From Bacteroidaceae bacterium (GTDB lineage Bacteria; Bacteroidota; Bacteroidia; Bacteroidales; Bacteroidaceae), in NCBI GenBank assembly GCA_024398665.1, contig JAKSIS010000018.1:1-40511 (forward strand): DNA of 40,511 bases. The letters run 5' to 3'. Below are positions 1 through 6,532 of this stretch, in pieces (the first letter of the stretch is position 1; each line of letters begins with the position of its first letter). The notes below the pieces were generated by a model. The model made no database searches. It was given only the letters and a program-made list of their open reading frames with translations, and was not told where the DNA came from. A program made the translations under genes and the position numbers.

Positions 1-90
1 GAACTGGAAGCATTCTCATATTGTTCTCAGCAGGTATGTCACACAATTCCAGATAACCGTTTCAATGACTCCCCACTAAATTTCCACTGA
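1..90 (+). other. possible 3' end of a truncated reading frame at the window edge
   Basis: Frame 1 is open from the first base to a TGA at 88-90, giving 29 residues that end in SPLNFH. The last residues are encoded by the repeated motif at 69-94, and the same SPLNFH-stop ending can be read at 4528-4547. This could be the tail of an insertion-sequence gene running into its own terminal repeat, or chance. No protein family is recognisable from so few residues. Confidence 0.2.
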
Positions 91-94
91 GCCG
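69..94. repeat. terminal-repeat-like 26-mer, copy 1
   Basis: The core CCCCACT-N2-ATTTCCAC is followed by TGAGCCG. It matches the copy at 4528-4553 at nearly every position and shares its core with the copy at 117-135. All three copies lie in the same orientation. Two closely spaced direct copies at one edge resemble the multiple terminal repeats of IS21-type elements; that family assignment is inference. Confidence 0.6.
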
Positions 95-116
95 AAAGCA
101 TACCTGAATATACTCA

Positions 117-135
117 GTCCCCACTGTATTTCCAC
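117..135. repeat. terminal-repeat-like motif, copy 2
   Basis: Reads GTCCCCACTGTATTTCCAC, the same core as the copy 48 bp upstream, but the TGAGCCG extension is absent. It lies just outside the stop codon of the O-antigen-ligase-like gene (167). It may mark the inner repeat of an insertion-sequence end located beyond the left edge. Confidence 0.55.
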
Positions 136-166
136 GTCAAGATGTGTAAAATAGACGGTTACCAGC

Positions 167-1723
167 TTATGGGGACATTACATCTTTTACAACCGATTCC
201 GCTTCATTGATTATACGCTGGACTGCTTTGGAGCGGGAAACTTTTACATCTTTTGCCAGAATGGCATTTGCAGCGTTTACAGCTTTTACAGTATCACCAT
301 GAGCCAAATACAGATTCATTATCTGATACTGGGGAAGAAACTTGCTCGGAACCATACGGCTTGCATAATTATAGCAGCCAATGGCTATCAGTGTGTCACC
401 GAGATTCTGGTGACAGTCTGCCAGAAGCATCTGAACATCATAATCGTTCAATATAGCAGAACACTCCTTCATAATTGCTAGGCTTTCCTTGTAGTGTTTG
501 GAATAATGCAGTTCGGCACCATAGTTGTACATGAACTGGCCGTTGTCGTGTAACTTTTCATACAGTTCGGCATACTCTGGCAGCATATCTTCCGTTTTAC
601 CCGCCAATGATTCCTGCATTATCATTTTCCAATGTCTTTCATCCAAGAATCTGGGCACAGACATGGAAATAGCTATTGTGCAGATGATGGGAACAAGCAC
701 ATTTGCAATGCGATTCCGAGGTATTAATGCTGACATAATGATTAATCCTGCCACAATCCAGATGAAAGGCTCACTGAATGGATATGAGAATGCACTGATG
801 ACCATCACTACAACAGTTATACTGAAGAGTAATAATTTATTGTCAACATCAAGAGTGCTTATTCTTTTTATTGCAAGAATGATTAATACCAACAGACATG
901 CAAAGCCACAAAGACCATAATTTACCAGGACAAGGATATACTCATTGAAAGGATTGTTTACATTATCGGCAAGAAGTAGAAACTTGGAATCCGGATGGCT
1001 GGAAAGGTAGTTTGCCTGATAATCCATATAATTTGCCAGAAAACCGCCAGGTCCAAAGCCGAACAAAGGTTTTTCCATGAACATATCAAGAGAGACACGC
1101 CATATGAGTAACCTGCCGTTTGCAGAATCAGCCTTGAAACGGTAAATCAAGAACAGAAGCAAAAGAATCAATGGAATGCAAGCAGCAAGCACTTTTTTTC
1201 TCAGCAGCACATTCCTGACTGTCTTGTTTTCAAGAAGAATTACCAAAAGCGATGCTGTTGCAGCCAACAGGCTTGCCCTGGATTCAGAGAAACCTATGAA
1301 GACAAGATAGGACAATGCTGCCAACCACCACATTCTGTAGCCTTTCTTATGCTGGAGTGCGTAATACACTGCTATTGGAACACAGATTGCTAGTAACATG
1401 GCAAATACAGCCGGATTATCAAAACTGCCGGTATATGAGAAGTATCTGTTGTAGCTTGGAATAAGCTTAAAAAATTGGGCTAGCGCGTAAACTGCCTCCA
1501 GCATTCCTGTCAGGCAAATTGTCTTGAAAATGCCGTTGATATTTTTCTTACAATCCGGTAATACGGCATAGACAACTACAAATATCAATCCAAAGATTAA
1601 GGTAAAATACTTTCTATAGGTTTCCGACAAATCATATTGGCTTGGAAAAACTATGAATACACTACCAAGAAACAATACTGCAAACAACAGTGTTACCGCT
1701 ATATCCCTATTCTTGTGTTCCAT
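167..1723 (-). CDS. O-antigen ligase/polymerase (Wzy_C) family membrane protein with TPR tail
   Basis: A 518-residue polytopic protein with about ten hydrophobic segments between residues 8 and 358. The Wzy_C signature starts near SESRASLL (147-153). It continues with GRLLIWR (203-209) and PLFGFGPGGF (219-228), and there is a conserved-type NPFNEY around 257-262. Residues about 380-505 are soluble and TPR-like, as in many Bacteroidetes members. The family joins polysaccharide repeat units or transfers glycans to lipid A or protein in the periplasm; which acceptor applies here cannot be read from sequence. Its ATG overlaps the end of the upstream C11 peptidase gene by 17 bp, so the two are probably co-transcribed and coupled. 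Composition is AT-richer than the genes beyond 4560. No other capsule or LPS genes are nearby, which makes a dedicated role in this cassette possible. Confidence 0.8.
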   Translation of the reverse strand: MEHKNRDIAVTLLFAVLFLGSVFIVFPSQYDLSETYRKYFTLIFGLIFVVVYAVLPDCKKNINGIFKTICLTGMLEAVYALAQFFKLIPSYNRYFSYTGSFDNPAVFAMLLAICVPIAVYYALQHKKGYRMWWLAALSYLVFIGFSESRASLLAATASLLVILLENKTVRNVLLRKKVLAACIPLILLLLFLIYRFKADSANGRLLIWRVSLDMFMEKPLFGFGPGGFLANYMDYQANYLSSHPDSKFLLLADNVNNPFNEYILVLVNYGLCGFACLLVLIILAIKRISTLDVDNKLLLFSITVVVMVISAFSYPFSEPFIWIVAGLIIMSALIPRNRIANVLVPIICTIAISMSVPRFLDERHWKMIMQESLAGKTEDMLPEYAELYEKLHDNGQFMYNYGAELHYSKHYKESLAIMKECSAILNDYDVQMLLADCHQNLGDTLIAIGCYNYASRMVPSKFLPQYQIMNLYLAHGDTVKAVNAANAILAKDVKVSRSKAVQRIINEAESVVKDVMSP

Positions 1724-2888
1724 AGCAGTATTTGTACCAGTCAGTCAAAGAATACAACCAGTCATAGTATGAATTTGAGCCTAGGATGTATACGCTCAAA
1801 CCGGAGAAATGTTTCACTTCAAACATGTTGTCAGGAAAGGCCGATGAATTATAGACGGATGGTGTTGTAACTTTGTATACGACAGTCCTGTCCAATTGTT
1901 CATTGAAAGTTTCTATCTTTTCCACATTCTCAGCAACAGTAGCCGTGTATTGTCCAAAATCATAATACAGATGACTGTACGGACCGTCAAATGATTGGAT
2001 TGAGTCTGGCTCTTCAAGTGATAAAGTACCACTTTTGAGTATGTTTTTGAAAGAAGAAGCAAGTGAATCCATTTGTGAGCAGTCTATCAATGACGCCATA
2101 CCAGAAATCTGCCCATCCTGATAATAGTCTGTATAGCAGAACTCCAGATAATTGTCCAATGACTTTATCATGGCCTGATAGGTTCCTTTGACCAGTTCCG
2201 GAATCATGGTGTGATACGGAAAATTTATCCCTAATGTCTCAGCCGAACTTGCAATAAGATAATCAGTCGAATTGCGTAATTCGTAAGCGACTTCCACACT
2301 TCCCATATAGCAGGCATCTAAAACGGTAAATAGCGGTATTTTCGTTTCAGAAAGAATATTGGCAAAATCGCTGACATTCATACTATATGTCCCATCTGCT
2401 CCAAGTGATCTGGTAGTTGAGCCGTTTGCCAGGTCAGGATTAAGCCCTGGTAGCCAACCATTACCATGAGACCAGTAGAACAGTCCATACTGTCTGCCCG
2501 ATGAATTTTCAATCATGGTGGAAAGTATGTTACGGAACACTTCCGGTGAAGTGGAGCACTGTTCCTCATATTGTTTGATGGTCTTTGTCCTGATTTGATC
2601 TGAGGAGTATACAAACTGCCTTAATGTAGGTGCCTCATTCTGGCGATCAAGATACAGCAATAATTCAGTGCCGTCGGGACATCCTCTGAGTCCTTCTGCA
2701 AAGTCATGCTCAATATAATCTGAATGGTCATCCAGATCATTGTCGGAAATTACGAAGGCAAACAAGGACATGTCTTTGTTAATAGACACGTCCTTGTTAA
2801 GATTACACGATGAAAGTGAATGTATTATGGAGAGTAAAGATATTGCAATGGTTGTGTGCGTAAAATGTTTATTTGCCAGATTCCCCAT
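1707..2888 (-). CDS. C11 (clostripain-like) cysteine peptidase, lipoprotein
   Basis: A 393-residue protein starting from the ATG at 2888; a GTG two codons upstream is possible but less likely. The N-terminus is a signal peptide with lipobox LSSC (lipidated Cys28), so it is exported and membrane-anchored. The C11 dyad is clear: His141 in YWSHGNGW and Cys193 in VLDACYMGS. C11 enzymes usually cleave after Arg or Lys and are often self-activated; an autoprocessing site is not evident here. The gene lies upstream of the Wzy-like gene (17-bp overlap) and 72 bp downstream of a tiny exported-peptide gene, which makes that peptide a candidate substrate (inference). A -7-like TATCTTTA occurs at 2946-2953, but no matching -33 element is seen. 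Confidence 0.85.
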   Translation of the reverse strand: MGNLANKHFTHTTIAISLLSIIHSLSSCNLNKDVSINKDMSLFAFVISDNDLDDHSDYIEHDFAEGLRGCPDGTELLLYLDRQNEAPTLRQFVYSSDQIRTKTIKQYEEQCSTSPEVFRNILSTMIENSSGRQYGLFYWSHGNGWLPGLNPDLANGSTTRSLGADGTYSMNVSDFANILSETKIPLFTVLDACYMGSVEVAYELRNSTDYLIASSAETLGINFPYHTMIPELVKGTYQAMIKSLDNYLEFCYTDYYQDGQISGMASLIDCSQMDSLASSFKNILKSGTLSLEEPDSIQSFDGPYSHLYYDFGQYTATVAENVEKIETFNEQLDRTVVYKVTTPSVYNSSAFPDNMFEVKHFSGLSVYILGSNSYYDWLYSLTDWYKYCYGTQE

Positions 2889-2960
2889 AATCACAAATCT
2901 GATAGTTCCAAGTTGTTACGATATCATTTCTCATAGCCCTATTCGTAAAGATATTTCTCT

Positions 2961-3131
2961 CTACATATTGTAACTACTCAGGTACCCGATAAAGGCACCT
3001 GAGTAGTTACAATCTAAGGACATAACAGAACCAATGGAATCTCTGATGATGATTATTTGCCTTACCGGATTCTGAGCTCTTACAACATTGCAAATTGTAA
3101 GTAATAGTGACAATATATACAAATGCTTCAT
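2961..3131 (-). CDS. small exported peptide of unknown function
   Basis: A 56-residue frame starting at the ATG at 3131 (MKHLYILSLLL). This gives a clean signal peptide ending near VVRAQ and leaves a mature peptide of about 36 residues with one cysteine. A longer in-frame start at 3206 would bury the signal sequence behind a charged stretch and is disfavoured. The last third of the gene coincides with a 17-bp inverted repeat (2967-3013), so the C-terminus SGAFIGYLSSYNM is encoded by a hairpin. No family is recognised. The signal peptide and the position before a C11 peptidase support a real gene, but a gene this small could be spurious. Confidence 0.45.
   Translation of the reverse strand: MKHLYILSLLLTICNVVRAQNPVRQIIIIRDSIGSVMSLDCNYSGAFIGYLSSYNM
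2967..3013. repeat. 17-bp perfect inverted repeat
   Basis: Arms 2967-2983 and 2997-3013 are exactly complementary (ATTGTAACTACTCAGGT and its reverse complement), with a 13-nt loop that can add two more G-C pairs. Neither strand has a T-run right after it, so it is not a textbook intrinsic terminator. It may act as an mRNA-stabilising or processing hairpin between the peptide gene and the C11 peptidase gene. Confidence 0.8.
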
Positions 3132-3266
3132 AGGTAATGACCTATTGGAAAAGAAGATTATTTTTTTATTCTTTTTTTGGAAGGGCATCCTTTCATCGAA
3201 TGGCATCCCAAATCATAGTTTACTACATTAGCTTGTGTGGTCCAAACGCATAATAAAGCATTTGGC

Positions 3267-3968
3267 TTATTTCCTTTTTTCGTAATACTCATCTGTAACA
3301 ATCTCTATCATTCCGCTTTTTCCGCGATCCCCCAAAGAACGGCAAGTTTCATCTTCACTGTAAACCTTGAACTTTTCTATTTTGTCGGCACTTATTCCGA
3401 ACAGAATTGAAAGTTCTTCCTTGGTGTATGTGTCTTTTGTGGGGTCAATGTTCTTCCATACGGTGCTGTTGCTGCCAATTTCATAACCATCCATAATCAA
3501 CACAGGAAAACCGTTATGGCCAGGAATACGGAACTCGCCAGGTGTGTAACCATCTGCAGTCCGTAGAAGACTGTCAAGATTTATTTGGAAATCTCTAACC
3601 ATAAAAATGTCATAAAAACTTCCGTCAATTTGACATTTTGCAGGATAGTACCCAACACAATATGCAACAAGAGAGTCTGAAGGATTGTCAAGTGTGAAAG
3701 AAAATTGTCCATTATCATACGTAAAGCCGAATGCAACAACCTTATTGCTGGAATTCATTTCTTGAACTGAAGCAAACGTAATTGGACCTTTTGCATCTCT
3801 AATCATACCACTTATTACATCTCCTGCTTTGGGCTTTCGACCTGACGCGTTTATTACTGATGTATTAGCGGTATTATTAACTGTATTTTCTCTTTGGTTT
3901 GAGAAAGACTGAGCTTGGGTATTTGCCATAACAACGACAGACACTAGAAAAAACAACAAATTTCTCAT
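3267..3968 (-). CDS. secreted protein with carboxypeptidase-regulatory-like and TonB-plug-like segments
   Basis: A 233-residue protein with a signal peptide (cleavage near NTQA-QS) and a short Asn-rich linker. Residues about 47-115 form a carboxypeptidase-regulatory-like beta sandwich (GDVISGMIRDAKGPITFASV). The C-terminal part, PVLIMDGYEI ... DKIEKFKVYSEDE ... GKSGMIEIV, follows the pattern of the TonB-dependent receptor plug (usually VDGVP ... IESIEVLKD ... ANGVILI). No beta-barrel follows, and the frame ends normally at EYYEKRK. Such barrel-less plug proteins occur in Bacteroidetes, but their role is not established. It is the first gene of the AT-rich minus-strand cassette, 135 bp upstream of the small exported-peptide gene. 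Confidence 0.65.
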   Translation of the reverse strand: MRNLLFFLVSVVVMANTQAQSFSNQRENTVNNTANTSVINASGRKPKAGDVISGMIRDAKGPITFASVQEMNSSNKVVAFGFTYDNGQFSFTLDNPSDSLVAYCVGYYPAKCQIDGSFYDIFMVRDFQINLDSLLRTADGYTPGEFRIPGHNGFPVLIMDGYEIGSNSTVWKNIDPTKDTYTKEELSILFGISADKIEKFKVYSEDETCRSLGDRGKSGMIEIVTDEYYEKRK

Positions 3969-4079
3969 AGTTAAATTAGTAGTTTGTTAGCAAACAATTA
4001 AGCATATGTTTTATAATTGAATGGGATTATTGACAGAAAATGAGTGATTTTAAGTGACCAAACCAAAACTACGATTCCT

Positions 4080-4493
4080 ATGCCCAAAGTCAAAAATACA
4101 AACTTTCTTTCAGAGATCAGCTCATTCTTCAAGAATAATGACGCATCAAAAGCGATGAACAGCATGATGGACATGATTTCCGAACTCAGCATGAACGAAC
4201 GTACGCTGTTCGGACGCATTACGCGTTTCAACAGCAAGTATTCGCTTCTGCAGATTCTGACCAGCCTCATATTGTTCCCCTGTTTCATGATTCGCAATCC
4301 GTACAATTTTTCAAACACAATATTAGGCGGCATGATTGGTTGTGGGAAGGACGTGTTCTACCGTTTTGCGCAGGATGACAGAATCAACTGGCGCAAGCTG
4401 CTTTACCATCTTACCATGCAGCTATGGAACAAGATTCGTTTTCGCAGCGACCACAAAAACTGCACTTCCTGTCTGATTGTCGATGTTTCATGA
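4080..4493 (+). pseudogene. IS4-family-type transposase, N-terminal fragment
   Basis: About 137 residues starting MPKVKNTNFLSEI. They resemble the N-terminus of Bacteroidetes IS4-type transposases, including the segment INWRKLLYHLTMQLW and the strand CLIVDV that normally leads into the first catalytic Asp (LIVDDT). Here it reads LIVDVS and stops, so the whole DDE catalytic domain is missing. The remnant ends 35 bp before the 26-mer repeat at 4528. It lies on the opposite strand to its neighbours, and an antisense frame at 3998-4333 is judged a shadow. It cannot be an active transposase. It supports past insertion events at this edge of the cassette. Confidence 0.7.
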
Positions 4494-4527
4494 TTTTTCC
4501 CTGTCTGCCCTACTTCAATCCATGCAT

Positions 4528-4553
4528 GTCCCCACTGAATTTCCACTGAGCCG
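4528..4553. repeat. terminal-repeat-like 26-mer, copy 3
   Basis: The best-preserved copy (GTCCCCACTGAATTTCCAC followed by TGAGCCG), 12 bp beyond the stop of the receiver gene (4566). It marks the right boundary of the AT-richer block. It is in the same orientation as the copies at 69 and 117, so it is not simply the opposite end of one intact element. Confidence 0.6.
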
Positions 4554-4565
4554 GGAAAAGATCTG

Positions 4566-4997
4566 TCAGCCCCTTTCGTCGGCCTCAATGGCGCGTATCA
4601 TCTCAAACTGGGCATTGACGCTGGCATAGAGCTTGTCCATTGTTATGGGTTTGGTTATGAATTCATCCGCGCCCATATTCAACGCCTTCACAACATTTCC
4701 GTTCGTATTCAGCGCTGAAAGCACTACGATTCTGACTGATGACATCTGCGGATCGGATTTTATTCTTCTGATGACCTCATATCCGTCCATAACAGGCATC
4801 ATCAGATCCAGGAGCATAAGATTCGGCTTCTCCGTCCTGACCATCTCCATTGCCTCCGCCCCGTTCGATGCGGTCACCACCTTGAAATTGTAACGGACAA
4901 GCATCTTCTGAACAAGCATAATGTTCAGGGCAATATCATCAACCACCATCACGGTGTATTGTGACAAATCAGTATCCAACATGTTCCTGTTTCCCAT
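4566..4997 (-). CDS. stand-alone response-regulator receiver domain (CheY-like)
   Basis: 143 residues forming one receiver domain and nothing else. The acidic pair is Asp20-Asp21, the phospho-acceptor is Asp64 (LLDLMMPVMDG), the switch Ser is Ser94 (VLSAL), and the conserved Lys is Lys116 (ITKPI). All functional residues are present, so phosphorylation is expected; no output domain is attached. The gene begins 1 bp after the stop of the AraC-type regulator (4999), so the two are almost certainly one transcript. No histidine kinase is in view. The receiver may take phosphate from a distant hybrid kinase or act with the AraC protein as a split regulator (inference). Confidence 0.9.
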   Translation of the reverse strand: MGNRNMLDTDLSQYTVMVVDDIALNIMLVQKMLVRYNFKVVTASNGAEAMEMVRTEKPNLMLLDLMMPVMDGYEVIRRIKSDPQMSSVRIVVLSALNTNGNVVKALNMGADEFITKPITMDKLYASVNAQFEMIRAIEADERG

Positions 4998-4998
4998 A

Positions 4999-6345
4999 TC
5001 AGTCCTGTTGTTCGTTTCTTTGAGTCAGTTCGGCATAACGGTCAAGCCATATTTTGGGCGTAACCCCTGTATACTTGCTGAACGCCAGATTGAATGCGCT
5101 TGCGCTGACGAATCCGCATGACAGAGCCACCTGTTTCTGAGTGGCCGTCCTGTTGTTCAGCATATACTGTTCAGCATAGTTTATTCTGAGCATGTTCAGA
5201 TAACTCAGAAGATTCATTCCATATGTTGTCATGACATAATCGGTGACCCGGTTCTTGTCTACGCCCAACTTTTCAGCAATATCGGACGCTGTAACCTTCT
5301 GCTGGAGGAACAGACGTTCATACACTATCTGCTCTTCAAAGCAGTTTTTCAGTCTGTCATCTTCAGGAACTGACATGGGTACAGCCTTTGACTTGACAGG
5401 CACAGGATTTTCCTGATAGACACTATCCTTTCTCACCGATTCGGCATGACGCTGGACTTCGGCGTCGGAAATCTGCGGTCTTGAGGCAGGAAGCGTTTCG
5501 GAAACGGAAACTTTGGCAGCCGTAACGCCCGAATGTCTCTCACGTTCCATAAACTTGTATCTGGAAACAACCTCGGCAAGTGACATGACACGCCCCGAAC
5601 CGGCCGATGCCAGCAGTCCGAATATGGAAATGAGAAAAGTCAGAATTACGCAGAAAATGGCGACAAGCCATGACTTGCCGGCCGAATATCCCTTTCCAAG
5701 CACCATCATACCCGAAAGGAAGAAGAAAGTCACCAGAATGACAAAGTGCTGCGCCGCCTCCAGATTGATTGCCTCCCCCTTGAAGAAGAATCTCAGTATG
5801 CCGCCAATCGTGTAGTGTCTTTTGTTGCATTCAACCATCACCACTATCACAAGCAGCATGAAATATGCAATCACCAGGAACCTGTATGCGACCGATGTTG
5901 AAAGCAGCAGGACGAACGATTCCTTTTCCTCATATGAAAAGACTGACCGTCCGGAATCAATTGACATGATAAGTTCCCTGGAATTTTCAACGCCTGAAAT
6001 GTAGGCCGCAACAGTGGCGGCAACCAGAAGGGCGACAGGCAGCATGAAACACAGTCCGAAAAAGATATCTGGGCGTCTGGCTTTCTCCTGTCTGATTGCG
6101 TACAGATAAATCATTGCCGTCGGAATGAGAGCCGTGCCGATGAATTCTTCAAGAATGGTGAACAGGACCACAGGAACGTCACCCTTGTCAGCTATAGGAG
6201 TGACGGCGACAAACCAGAACAGGAACCAAACAAGAAAAAAAATTCTAGCCTGACTGAAAGGCCGCCCTGCAGGAGCGAGAACAAGATACAGCGCCAGCCA
6301 GAAAAGGCCGGCGGCACAAGGCAGAAGGATCATCAGATTCAGCAT
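4999..6345 (-). CDS. membrane-bound AraC-family transcriptional regulator
   Basis: 448 residues. The N-terminal ~250 residues hold about seven hydrophobic helices. A variable linker follows (about 265-335), then a C-terminal AraC double HTH at about 340-440, with the first helix-turn-helix near VTASDIAEKLGV and the second near TQKQVALSCGFVSASAFNLAFSKYTG. This 7-TM plus AraC layout is common in Bacteroidetes and senses an unknown envelope or membrane signal. It sits just downstream of the RND efflux operon and is transcribed in the same direction, but from its own promoter (6374-6403). It is therefore a candidate regulator of that operon; this is inference from position. The next gene, a receiver, follows after 1 bp. 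Confidence 0.9.
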   Translation of the reverse strand: MLNLMILLPCAAGLFWLALYLVLAPAGRPFSQARIFFLVWFLFWFVAVTPIADKGDVPVVLFTILEEFIGTALIPTAMIYLYAIRQEKARRPDIFFGLCFMLPVALLVAATVAAYISGVENSRELIMSIDSGRSVFSYEEKESFVLLLSTSVAYRFLVIAYFMLLVIVVMVECNKRHYTIGGILRFFFKGEAINLEAAQHFVILVTFFFLSGMMVLGKGYSAGKSWLVAIFCVILTFLISIFGLLASAGSGRVMSLAEVVSRYKFMERERHSGVTAAKVSVSETLPASRPQISDAEVQRHAESVRKDSVYQENPVPVKSKAVPMSVPEDDRLKNCFEEQIVYERLFLQQKVTASDIAEKLGVDKNRVTDYVMTTYGMNLLSYLNMLRINYAEQYMLNNRTATQKQVALSCGFVSASAFNLAFSKYTGVTPKIWLDRYAELTQRNEQQD

Positions 6346-6373
6346 ATATCCTTTTCCAACAGACTATCCTTCA

Positions 6374-6403
6374 CAAAGATAAATAATTTAATTCCCGCAA
6401 CAA
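6374..6403 (-). promoter_or_regulatory. Bacteroidetes-type promoter of the AraC-receiver operon
   Basis: On the minus strand TTG (6403-6401) is followed by a 19-bp spacer and TATCTTTG (6381-6374), an exact TAnnTTTG -7 element. Transcription would start about 20 bp before the ATG at 6345. Confidence 0.6.
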
Positions 6404-6443
6404 TTGTTTTCAAACTATTTCCGCACGCTATTAATGATTTTTA

Positions 6444-6475
6444 AGGAGCATGATAAAATTTTAAACAGGAGCATG
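6444..6475. repeat. direct repeat AGGAGCATG, possible regulator site
   Basis: Two exact copies of AGGAGCATG (6444-6452 and 6467-6475), 23 bp apart, lie upstream of the AraC-type gene promoter. AraC proteins often bind direct repeats about two helical turns apart, so autoregulation is possible. The remaining 6476-6532 segment holds only a 6-bp GGCCTG/CAGGCC stem after the pump gene. Confidence 0.3.
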
Positions 6476-6532
6476 GGGCCTGACAGAATCCGGCAGGCCA
6501 AAACGTGCGATGAATGATGGAACGCCGCAGCT

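Noticed and set aside
2967-3013. Hairpin as a standard intrinsic terminator
   Set aside because: No T-run follows on either strand, so it is listed as a repeat instead.
3998-4333. 111-residue minus-strand frame
   Set aside because: It lies antisense to the recognisable transposase fragment, whose protein similarity is much stronger; treated as a shadow.
4403-4588. 61-residue minus-strand frame across the repeat at 4528
   Set aside because: It overlaps the transposase remnant, the repeat and the receiver gene's end; no signal or family features.
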